Shown: positions 1 to 13,129 of the stretch, in pieces
Numbering within the stretch: position 1 is the first letter of the stretch
Layout of the letters: each line of letters starts with the position of its first letter
Assembly (NCBI GenBank): GCA_963575645.1
Contig: OY754471.1
Coordinates: 1-64,000 of the forward strand
Reading direction: 5' to 3'
DNA length: 64,000 bases
Origin: Xanthostigma xanthostigma
Lineage: Eukaryota > Arthropoda > Insecta > Raphidioptera > Raphidiidae
Notes under the pieces: model-generated
Told to the model about the DNA's origin: nothing
The model's database searches: none
What the model saw: only the letters and a program-made list of their open reading frames with translations
Made by a program: the position numbers and the translations under genes

Positions 1-3000
1 TTTCCCCCTTTTTGGGCCGTTTTTTCCCTTTTTGGCCGTTTTTTCCCCTTTTCTTGGGCCGTTTTTTTCCCCTTTTTGGTGGCCGTTTTCTTTTTGGCGT
101 TTTCCCCTTTTTGGGCCGTTTTTTCCCCTTTTTGGGCCGTTTTTTTGCTTCCCCTTTTCTTGGGCCGTCTCTTTTCCCCCTTTTTGGGCCGTTTTTTTCC
201 CCTTTTTGGGCCGTTTTTTCCCCTTTTTGGGCCGTTTTCCCTTTTTGGGCCGTTTTTTCCCCTTTTTGGGCCGTTTTTTCCCCTTTTTGGGCCGTTTTTT
301 CCCCTTTTTGGGCCGTTTTTTCCCCTTTTTGGGCCGTTTTTTCCCCTTTTTGGGCCGTTTTTTCCCCTTTTTGGGCCGTTTTTTCCCCTTTTTGGGCCGT
401 TTTTTCCCCTTTTTGGGCCGTTTTTTCCCCTTTTTGGGCCGTTTTTTCCCCTTTTTGGGCCGTTTTTTCCCCTTTTTGGGCCGTTTTTTCCCCTTTTTGG
501 GCCGTTTTTTCCCCTTTTTGGGCCGTTTTTTCCCCTTTTTGGGCCGTTTTTTCCCCTTTTTGGGCCGTTTTTTCCCCTTTTTGGGCCGTTTTTTCCCCTT
601 TTTGGGCCGTTTTTTCCCCTTTTTGGGCCGTTTTTTCCCCTTTTTGGGCCGTTTTTTCCCCTTTTTGGGCCGTTTTTTCCCCTTTTTGGGCCGTTTTTTC
701 CCCTTTTTGGGCCGTTTTTTTCCCCTTTTTGGGCCGTTTTTTCCCCTTTTTGGGCCGTTTTTTCCCCTTTTTGGGCCGTTTTTTCCCCTTTTTGGGCCGT
801 TTTTTCCCCTTTTTGGGCCGTTTTTTCCCCTTTTTGGGCCGTTTTTTCCCCTTTTTGGGCCGTTTTTTCCCCTTTTTGGGCCGTTTTTTCCCCTTTTTGG
901 GCCGTTTTTTCCCCTTTTTGGGCCGTTTTTTCCCCTTTTTGGGCCGTTTTTTCCCCTTTTTGGGCCGTTTTTTCCCCTTTTTGGGCCGTTTTTTCCCCTT
1001 TTTGGGCCGTTTTTTCCCCTTTTTGGGCCGTTTTTTCCCCTTTTTGGGCCGTTTTTTCCCCTTTTTGGGCCGTTTTTTCCCCTTTTTGGGCCGTTTTTTC
1101 CCCTTTTTGGGCCGTTTTTTCCCCTTTTTGGGCCGTTTTTTCCCCTTTTTGGGCCGTTTTTTCCCCTTTTTGGGCCGTTTTTTCCCCTTTTTGGGCCGTT
1201 TTTTCCCCTTTTTGGGCCGTTTTTTCCCCTTTTTGGGCCGTTTTTTCCCCTTTTTGGGCCGTTTTTTTCCCCTTTTTGGGCCGTTTTTTCCCCTTTTTGG
1301 GCCGTTTTTTCCCCTTTTTGGGCCGTTTTTTCCCCTTTTTGGGCCGTTTTTTCCCCTTTTTGGGCCGTTTTTTCCCCTTTTTGGGCCGTTTTTTCCCCTT
1401 TTTGGGCCGTTTTTTCCCCTTTTTGGGCCGTTTTTTCCCCTTTTTGGGCCGTTTTTTCCCCTTTTTGGGCCGTTTTTTCCCCTTTTTGGGCCGTTTTTTC
1501 CCCTTTTTGGGCCGTTTTTTCCCCTTTTTGGGCCGTTTTTTCCCCTTTTTGGGCCGTTTTTTCCCCTTTTTGGGCCGTTTTTTCCCCTTTTTGGGCCGTT
1601 TTTTCCCCTTTTTGGGCCGTTTTTTCCCCTTTTTGGGCCGTTTTTTTCCCCTTTTTGGGCCGTTTTTTCCCCTTTTTGGGCCGTTTTTTCCCCTTTTTGG
1701 GCCGTTTTTTCCCCTTTTTGGGCCGTTTTTTCCCCTTTTTGGGCCGTTTTTTCCCCTTTTTGGGCCGTTTTTTCCCCTTTTTGGGCCGTTTTTTCCCCTT
1801 TTTGGGCCGTTTTTTCCCCTTTTTGGGCCGTTTTTTCCCCTTTTTGGGCCGTTTTTTCCCCTTTTTGGGCCGTTTTTTCCCCTTTTTGGGCCGTTTTTTC
1901 CCCTTTTTGGGCCGTTTTTTCCCCTTTTTGGGCCGTTTTTTCCCCCTTTTTGGGCCGTTTTTCCCCTTTTTGGGCCGTTTTTTCCCCTTTTTGGGCCGTT
2001 TTTTCCCCTTTTTGGGCCGTTTTTTCCCCTTTTTGGGCCGTTTTTTCCCCTTTTTGGGCCGTTTTTTCCCCTTTTTGGGCCGTTTTTTCCCCTTTTTGGG
2101 CCGTTTTTTCCCCTTTTTGGGCCGTTTTTTCCCCTTTTTGGGCCGTTTTTTCCCCTTTTTGGGCCGTTTTTTCCCCTTTTTGGGCCGTTTTTTCCCCTTT
2201 TTTGGCCGTTTTTTCCCCTTTTTGGGCCGTTTTTTCCCCTTTTTGGGCCGTTTTTTCCCCTTTTTGGGCCGTTTTTTCCCCTTTTTGGGCCGTTTTTTCC
2301 CCTTTTTGGGCCGTTTTTTCCCCTTTTTGGGCCGTTTTTTCCCCTTTTTGGGCCGCTTTTTCCCCTTTTTGGGCCGTTTTTTCCCCTTTTTGGGCCGTTT
2401 TTTCCCCTTTTTGGGCCGTTTTTTCCCCTTTTTGGGCCGTTTTTTCCCCTTTTTGGGCCGTTTTTTCCCCTTTTTGGGCCGTTTTTTCCCCTTTTTGGGC
2501 CGTTTTTTCCCCTTTTTGGGCCGTTTTTTCCCCTTTTTGGGCCGTTTTTTCCCCTTTTTGGGCCGTTTTTTCCCCTTTTTGGGCCGTTTTTTCCCCTTTT
2601 TGGGCCGTTTTTTCCCCTTTTTGGGCCGTTTTTTCCCCTTTTTGGGCCGTTTTTTCCCCTTTTTGGGCCGTTTTTTCCCCTTTTTGGGCCGTTTTTTCCC
2701 CTTTTTGGGCCGTTTTTTCCCCTTTTTGGGCCGTTTTTTCCCCTTTTTGGGCCGTTTTTTCCCCTTTTTGGGCCGTTTTTTCCCCTTTTTGGGCCGTTTT
2801 TTCCCCTTTTTGGGCCGTTTTTTCCCCTTTTTGGGCCGTTTTTTCCCCTTTTTGGGCCGTTTTTTCCCCTTTTTGGGCCGTTTTTTCCCCTTTTTGGGCC
2901 GTTTTTTCCCCTTTTTGGGCCGTTTTTTCCCCTTTTTGGGCCGTTTTTTCCCCTTTTTGGGCCGTTTTTTCCCCTTTTTGGGCCGTTTTTTCCCCTTTTT

Positions 3001-3116
3001 GGGCCGTTTTTTCCCCTTTTTGGGCCGTTTTTTCCCCTTTTTGGGCCGTTTTTTCCCCTTTTTGGGCCGTTTTTTCCCCTTTTTGGGCCGTTTTTTCCCC
3101 TTCTTGGGCCTTTTTT
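1..3116. repeat. 21-bp satellite array lacking adenine on the + strand
   Basis: About 148 tandem copies of a 21-bp unit, read on + as T6-C4-T5-G3-C2-G. I see no A on the + strand until base 3117. Copies in the first ~250 bases are variable in length and sequence. From ~250 to 3100 they are nearly identical, with a few variants (an extra T near 714, 1261 and 1640; odd units near 1940, 2200 and 2350). The array ends abruptly near 3112. Because stop codons need A and 21 is divisible by 3, all three + frames stay open for over 1,000 codons; these are not genes. The degraded left part suggests the array edge is near the window start. Confidence 0.97.
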
Positions 3117-4140
3117 AACCGTTTTTGGAGTTACACGCGTTTTTATACATTTTTCTTGAAAATATTAAAAACGCTATAACTTGAAAACTACAATAGCTAC
3201 ATACTTCTAGATAGGTTCAATCGATTCAGCATGATTTTTTGCATAGGACCAAGCCATTTTCAACCATATATTATATAAATTTCCAGTCGATACTGCACTT
3301 TATTTAAAATGAAAAAATAATCGTCGGCCCCCCCCTGTAAAAATTTTCAAAATCGAAGTCTCCCAGAACGGGTCGATATTAAGGTTACCCGGTAGATATT
3401 TACTCGCTGAATCCAATGAGCACAGGCGCAGCTCTGTATCTTGTCTAGTTTCGGAGATAATCGAGTTTGAAATTTTCAAACTTTAAATGCTCATAACTCC
3501 GAAACCAGAAGAGATACAGCTCTGCGCTTGTGCTCATTCGATTCAGCGCGCTTTTTTCTATAACGTCAAGTAAATACAGGCATATCCGTGACACTTTTAT
3601 ATTTTCTTCCAGAACGGGTCGATATTAATGTTACCTGGTATATTTTGACACGCTGAATCCAATGATCACAGGCGCAGCTCTGTATCTTGTCTAGTTTCGG
3701 AGATAATCGAGTTTGAAATTTTCAAACTTTAAACGCTCATAACTTCGAAACCAGAAGAGATACAGCTCTGCGCTTGTGCTCATTCGATTCAGCGCACTTT
3801 TTTCTATAAGGTCAAGTAAATGCAGGCATATCCGTGACACTTTTATATTTTCAAAAAAATTGAAAAAATTGAAGTTTTACGATGTTTTCGCAAATCGGCG
3901 GCTTTTTGAGGCACTAAGAGCCTTACGATGCGGTTAATATTATGTGTACTTACGGAAAAAATCACGCTGAATCCAATGAGACCACGCGCAACTCTGTATC
4001 TCCTTTGGTTTAGGAGTTAGACGCGTTTTTATAAATTTTTCTTGAAATAATTAAAAACGCTATAACTTGAAAACTACAATAGCTACAGACTTCTAGATAG
4101 GCTCATTCGATTCAGCATGATTTTTTTGCATAGGACCAAA
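3117..4140. repeat. Composite repeat: direct repeats flanking two 246-bp palindromic tandem units
   Basis: A ~125-base block with AAAACGCTATAACTTGAAAA occurs at about 3124-3247 and again at 4012-4135 in the same orientation. Between them lie two tandem copies of a 246-bp unit (from 3364 and from 3610), each beginning CAGAACGGGTCGATATT. Each unit contains an imperfect inverted repeat of ~140 bases: one arm has CTGAATCCAATGAGCACAGG, the other TGTGCTCATTCGATTCAGCG. A third, shorter version of the first arm is at 3965-4008. No coding sense was found. The repeat class is unknown to me. Confidence 0.8.
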
Positions 4141-4147
4141 TCCGCGT

Positions 4148-4335
4148 CATTTTTTTTAAATGAAACTCTGGGTTAATTTTTAAAAAAAAATAACAGTTTC
4201 ATTTAAATTTTTATTTTTTTTATATTTTTATTTTATTTTTTTTAAATGACACTTTGGGTCAATTTTTTCAAATGAAACTCTGGGTCAATTTTTCAAATGA
4301 AACTCTGGGTCAATTTTTTTTAAATGAAACTCTGG
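4148..4335. repeat. Degenerate A/T-rich minisatellite
   Basis: Four to five imperfect repeats of a 25-50 base unit containing AAATGAAACTCTGGGTCAAT, separated by A and T runs. It directly abuts the foldback element at 4336 and may have replaced that element's left end. Confidence 0.7.
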
Positions 4336-4656
4336 AAATAACTGAAATGTTGAAAATATGCCAAGTTCCTTGATACACGTTTTTAACAGTGTTTTAATAA
4401 GCGGAAAAAATATTGTGGGAAGTGATTTTACAGACAAACTTGGCAAGTTTTCAAGAAGTGTACTTGAGACATTGTAAACTTGCCAAGTTTGTCTGTAAAT
4501 TTATCACTTCCCACAATATTTTTTCCGCTTATTAAAACACTGTTAAAAACGTGTATCAAGGAACTTGGCATATTTTCAACATTTCAGTTATTTTTTTTAA
4601 GATAACAAAATACATTTTTTTCGAGAACTTTTTTTACATTTATGTTTTTGATGGGA
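4336..4656. mobile_element. Foldback MITE, left terminus missing
   Basis: Two arms of roughly 115 bases (4336-4455 and 4472-4592) are near-perfect reverse complements; the left arm contains CTTGATACACGTTTTTAACA and the right arm its complement. The right arm is followed by a further 60 bases ending TTTTGATGGGA then TA at 4657-4658, the same terminus as the complete element at 56725-56979. No matching left terminus is visible, so the element looks truncated on the left. A TA target duplication would suit a Tc1/mariner-type MITE; the class is inferred from the 56.7-kb copy. Confidence 0.75.
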
Positions 4657-4853
4657 TAAATTATTTACTATGTCATTCTATGGTTCAGGTGTTAACTTAA
4701 CATTTTCAGTTATCCAAACGAAATATAGATAGCGTGGCTGTGCATGTCAAACAGTCAAGTGTCAATATTATTTTCAATTTTGCTGGTTATGTAAAAAATA
4801 GGTTAAAAAATTTAAATAAGAATTTTAATTTATTGAATCTTAGAAGTTCCAAG

Positions 4854-7800
4854 ATGAGGGTGAAACTAGTGCTGTTTAGACAGCATATAGAGCGAATGTT
4901 TAAAAAGCATTGGATTGTTCAGGGAAAACGAATACCTATAAAATCTCCAACAGAACAAATATTGAAATCAAAAGGCATTGAAATTGTGGATCCGGAAACT
5001 CTGGAATTGGAGAGCAAACCAGAAATTTCGCGGTATGCAATAATATTGATCATCTGGGTATTTGTTATAAATAGTCTGTTAATCTATTTACTGTATATTT
5101 TTTTCAGAGTTACAATTTGTCCCGACTTCCGCCAAAAACGTGTTAAACTCGATGAAACACATCCAAATTGGCACGAAAAGCCATGTCTTATTTTTGGCGA
5201 TTCAAATGTCTTATTAGAAGGTTTAGATCAAACTAAACTACTCATCAAAACCATACAAGTTACTTCAAAAATACTGAAAATTCAAGACGAAGCAAAAATT
5301 GGAAAACAAGTCAACAATGCTAAGGATATTATTACGCAGTTAATACTCTCGTCTCACGTCTTTGATGCCGAACAAAAAAAATTGCCAAAATTAAAGGATC
5401 CAACTAGGCCAGCATGGAATTTCCCTCGGCTGTTAGGAATTACACATAGTCGCAGAAGGCAAGTTACTATAGTTAAAGCTTTCGAATTCCAAATAATTTC
5501 CTTACATCCACAACTTCTATTAAAGAAAACATGCCTAAATAAAAATATTTATATTTCAGTTACATATTGACCTCAAAATTGCTTCAGTTAGCGGAAGGAC
5601 TTGCTTCTCCTTACATATCCTTGCAAAGACAAGTGATCGATGACGCATGGTTTTCACTTCCATTTGAAAAAGAAGGCAACCTTATACAGATTCAGTTAAG
5701 AGCTGATAAATTTATTACGTCATTATTACCTCACAAAACTGCATACACTGAATCAACAAATGATTCGCAATTACCAGATCTTTTTCCATTGAAATCCACA
5801 GTATCAATTGAACCTGAAAATATTTATGAGCTGGAAAATATTTATCGTGAGTATGATTCGATAAAATTATTATGTTCATATTGATTAACCTTAGTCAGTC
5901 AACATTATTATGTTCAGAAACTGTGTTTAGGATTATAGGATTACTTACTTCTGGCAACTTCCACCTTTTTCTATTTTTTTTTTGCTATGTTCGTCAAATT
6001 AGATTGCCCATGGCTCATTTTTGGATTTATTTTTATGCTATTCGTTAGTGTTGCAGGTTCCTAAGCCCCATATATATAACAATTACTATATGAAACATTG
6101 TCTATTTAGTCAATGTGCAGTGAGCGAAGGCAACAAAGCGTATCGAAAATATATCTGCGTCTCTTTTTTCGAAGTAATTTATTGGTTATTCCGACAATAT
6201 ATTATATATGGTAGCATATGATGGAGTATATTATCTCTTTTTATCAAAACTTTCATGTGTTTATTGATGACATTAGCCAATCAGAACCAACAAACTCTTA
6301 CGACTTAAAAAAAGACAGAAGTATATGTTTGCACCCTTATAGTTCGATTGCGATTTTATTCCTATGCTCGGTATTTAATAAGTTCGTTCCAAGCTAGTGC
6401 GCATACGGGTGACGGTTTCGAAACCGTTTGCTGGCTGCTTGGAACGAACCTAATAAAAGTATGATAAACACCAAAATTTTTTTGTTACTGCTCAAAAAAT
6501 GTAAAGTTATGAACATTTTTATGATAGTAATCTAACTTGATGTAAAGTTAGATTTCCCAAAAAAAAAACGTCCGTACCTTTTAGAGGTGTAAAAATAACG
6601 AGAAATATTGTACCCGTATGTATTCGTTACTAACCAATACCCATTACTTTCGTATAGTTACGTTACTCGTTACTTTTCATACGACCTACAATCCAGTACT
6701 GGCATCAAGCATGTACATCGCATCGAGGCGCGTCTCATACGTGATATGATATGACTTCCTTGGCACTTTATTTACTGCACTGAATATTATATACGTAAGA
6801 ATAATACCGAATATCACAATCACAACGCAATAAAATTCAATACAAACTATAAATATAAAAAATTATTTATTGACATACAAGAATATTGCACATATTATAG
6901 AAATTTGGACACATCTCAAATGTAAATTTAATTTTTTTTTCATAGAAAAACAATTTCAAAAATATTGATTAAAATTTTTTATTATTAGCGCTTTCGACCA
7001 AAGGAAGTCATCGTCTGATAATTAACAAATTATTGTATTATTAGTTGTTAGTTAAAACATCTTAAATTATAATAATAACACTAAATATTATTCATTCATA
7101 ACAAACATTTTCCTTTGTAACGAACGAATTCAAAATTACCAATTACGTACGACGCATGTGGTATGATGCTCGTTCTCTCACCTCGCATTTATTCAATCTC
7201 TAGATAAACCGTTCCTGTTCACACACGAATCCGCATGACGTATGATGCATTGGATTCGTTCGTATAACCACATCAAACAAATCGAACTGATATCGATATG
7301 ACAAATTAATGTGAGTAACGAAATGAGTTTGTGAATAACGTTTTGTCACTTCGAGTCAGACGATGTACCTGTTACTCTGTAACGAATACATACAGTTTGC
7401 TACAGCTCTAATAGCTTTGACAAAGCTTTGTGGTTTAGCAGCTCTAACGATCGGCATAAAAAAAATTAAAAACTGTCTTGGGTAATGCAACTTGTGTACA
7501 ATATTTTGCTTTACTTGTTACCATCAAATTTTCAAAAACATTATCAAATATCGTACTAGTAAAATATTTCTCTTTCATGAAACAATTCATGCTGCATCAT
7601 CAGAAAATCCTGGACTGAAACAGTTTTTGAACATTCAGATATTAATATTTAAGGCATGTTAAAATGCAAGGCTTTATTTTTTATTCCATTCTTTTAGCTG
7701 TAAATATCCAGATATCGCCATACCGTAATCCTCATACAATTATTGTTCATCACGATATAACCGAAGTAGCAAATTTATATGAAACCGAAGTAACTGAGAC

Positions 7801-8469
7801 ACAAATTTTTGGACGTTCTTTGATGAAATCATTTACTGTGGCTGCTGCATTTGCCAGGCAAAAATACGGCGTAAGTTATTGCATTATCGTTTCACACGCA
7901 TAATTTCTTTCGGTTCTTTGATTCAATTTTTACCTTCCTTATTGTCAGAAAAAAAATTAATGTACTTCAAAATACTCAAATCTGCCTGTTGTCGCGTTTT
8001 AGAAAATATTGAAAGACTTTTCTTGCAAAACGTTTTTAATACAATGATTTTGCCTAGAGTTTAAAAAAAAATAAAAGTTTTATTTTAATAGAAAGAATTC
8101 GTTATACCATATTTGAACGATTATATGACAAAAAATAAATTAAAAAGACAGTCTCTGGAAAAAATATGGGGCTCTCCACTCAACACTATCCATCATGAGC
8201 TAAAACTTTAATTATTTTAGGTTGATGTGAAAGACTTACCAGAACCTGTCACAGTCCAATGCATATACACCGATGGCAGATTATTCCATTTTGCATTATT
8301 TCAATTGAACACACTGAATTTAAATGGCACTGATGGAATTAAAAATGTATGGTCGTGCACGCCACGGATGCCCTTGTTTCATGTTTGCAGATATAAAGAT
8401 GGTAGACCTACTTTAGAGGGATATAATCCAAATGTTGTTAAACAGTTTTTAGGTTTTTATAATAATTAA
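4854..8469 (+). CDS. mRpL37: Mitochondrial ribosomal protein L37 (mL37), five exons
   Basis: Structural protein of the mitochondrial ribosome large subunit; 412 residues, close to the ~420 of the human protein. Coding exons: 4854-5032, 5108-5458, 5560-5846, 7698-7870, 8221-8469. I chose ATG 4854 because MRVKLVLFRQHIERMFKKHW resembles the start of insect mL37; the open frame further upstream has no ATG. Family landmarks: the basic N-terminus, HPNWHEKPCLIFGD in exon 2, PYRNPHT in exon 4 (human PYPYPHT), and TDGRLFHFALFQLNT in exon 5 (human TDGRVFHFLVFQLNT), ending LEGYNPNVVKQFLGFYNN. Introns are 75, 101, 1851 and 350 nt. The second keeps frame only if a GC donor (AG|GCAAGT at 5459) is used. The long third intron carries foldback and hAT-like elements. 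Identification is firm; exon 3 is the least conserved. Confidence 0.95.
6381..6450. mobile_element. Short foldback, GTTCCAA-palindrome family
   Basis: Seventy-base inverted repeat in mRpL37 intron 3, with ends AGTTCGTTCCAAGC and GCTTGGAACGAACC. It matches the right half of the longer copy at 48397-48556 (GTGACGGTTTCG, CCGTTTGCT, GCTGCTTGGAAC). It is probably a shortened or half-deleted copy of that family. Confidence 0.65.
6582..7410. mobile_element. hAT-like non-autonomous element in mRpL37 intron 3
   Basis: Terminal inverted repeats TAGAGGTGTAAAA (left) and, read on the minus strand, TAGAGCTGTAGCA (right). Both are followed by subterminal GTATGTATTCGTTAC. Flanking octamers GTACCTTT and ATAGCTTT agree at 6 of 8 positions, consistent with an old 8-bp hAT duplication. 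No transposase reading frame is left in its 829 bases. Its left 210 bases recur in opposite orientation at 18230-18449 in ALG12 intron 6. Confidence 0.7.
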
Positions 8470-9074
8470 CAATAATTATACAGTTTAATCAGATTTCAGT
8501 ATGTACTTTTGTATTACAAACAATGTTTTTCCTAATTTGTATAGCACTTTTTTCACTTACACTAACATAAAATATTTATCATTTGTAAACCCATACTGAC
8601 TAAACACTTCCTCATTGCTCCACATATCGTTTTCATTTGTCATGAAGTAAGAAATAAAAATTTCTAAAATTTTCAAATGGAACTTCGTTTAGAGTTAATA
8701 ACTGGTAATTCTGTGCTGGGAATCATTTAAAACTCAAACCGTTTTCTCTCGACAGTTGCCGGCGGTCTCTACTCAATTGATTTACATGTTTTTCAAGTAA
8801 AGTTGTTTTGTTCACAGATATCTAATCACTATTAATTCTCATTTTATTATTGTTTATTTTATTACACAGAATTTCATTTGCACTGCTATGTGCAAACAGT
8901 CGAATATGTGTGAATCAGGTTTCATCTAAGCACTCAGAGAAACTGAAAGCATGCGACCGTGCATGTTAAAAAAACCGTTCAGAATTGTATAAATAATTGC
9001 AATTATTTCTTTTATTTCTAAGCTACATTTTCAAATACCCCCACTTGTTGAATTTCGACAGGGTCAGTATAGTG
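8470..9074. other. mRpL37 3' flank, nothing recognised
   Basis: AT-rich sequence after the mRpL37 stop. AATAAA-like signals are frequent (for example AGAAATAAAAAT near 8650), so the polyadenylation site cannot be placed. No reading frame or repeat was recognised. Confidence 0.5.
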
Positions 9075-9637
9075 CATAGTTTCTCAACCGGTGGTCCGCA
9101 GAGATTTTTGGGATGTTGTATTTTATAGATTTTTAAGCTATATTTTTGAAGTGAAAACTTCTTTAGCGGCGCTGTACATTTTTTTTGTAATGGGTAAAAA
9201 ATGTTAAACTCGCGTCAGGAAAAGTAAGAACTGGGTGAGACTCTCAAAGTGATAGTAATTGCCAGATACTTTTTATACAACGTTAGACATCTAGCGTTGA
9301 AATATCATACATAAAAATGCAATCTATGATACAAACCATTTTATTTACAAGTGTTGTCAATAAATAAACAATGCTTCTAAATTCAAAAAATTAAGACGTT
9401 AATATTCAAGTTTTCAATTCCGTCGGCACTCCCGGAGTGCAACCCGTCTTTTTTTTTTGTTACTGTTTTAATATACTTAAATATTGTTATATCAGCATAG
9501 GTTGTTGCAAAATTAATTGTTTTGAATAAAAAATCAATTATATAAATATTTATTATCTTATTCCAATGTTGATGATCCGCAAAACATTTTTGAATTTTTC
9601 GGTGGTCCGCGGATGTAAAAAGGTTGAGAAACTATTG
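9075..9637. mobile_element. hAT-type non-autonomous element
   Basis: Ends CATAGTTTCTCAACCGGTGG and, on the minus strand, CAATAGTTTCTCAACC followed by GCGGACCACC. TTTCTCAACC with GGTCCGC is a well-known hAT terminal pattern. Flanking octamers are only loosely similar, so any target duplication is decayed. The interior (9137-9445) has a separate repeat, with AGCGGCGCTGTACA and the palindrome GCACTCCCGGAGTGC, that recurs inverted at 21487-21690. That inner repeat was either captured or inserted. Confidence 0.75.
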
Positions 9638-10010
9638 TCTAGTCACTAGTGTATCAGTACAATGTAAAATATTATTTCGCATAAAAGACATCAATTAAAA
9701 TCCTGTTAGGATCAATATTTTGGCACTAATTGTTCAATATAGTGCTATTGACAGAGACACATATTTTTCCTTAGTGCGTAAATAAGACATGAATTAGTTT
9801 GTAACGTTGGAAATTCCGCCACTAATTATTATTTTTAACCTTTTGCAATGGCTATGAGATATGTATTTTTAAACACGTAACGTTTTTCCATTCAATTGAC
9901 CTTAATTAATTACAGTATACATATTACGAAATTAAATTATTGATACTTCATACTTTATGTTTCGGTTATATTATAATCATAAACATAGTTTGATCAATGT
10001 TCATATTATA

Positions 10011-13129
<3,119 letters not shown>

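Noticed and set aside
12-3179. Three overlapping >1,000-residue open frames on the + strand
   Set aside because: They come from an adenine-free 21-bp repeat: no stop codon is possible without A and 21 is a multiple of 3. The predicted products are only PFLGRF-like heptads in all frames.
4734-4853. Forty extra N-terminal residues on mL37 upstream of ATG 4854
   Set aside because: No ATG exists in that extension, and family members begin at the MRxxxVLxRQHI motif.
5033-5107. In-frame hydrophobic insert in mL37 (IILIIWVFVINSLLIYLLYI)
   Set aside because: It is the 75-nt first intron, whose length is a multiple of 3 and whose ends are GT and AG. A membrane helix at this place is foreign to the family.
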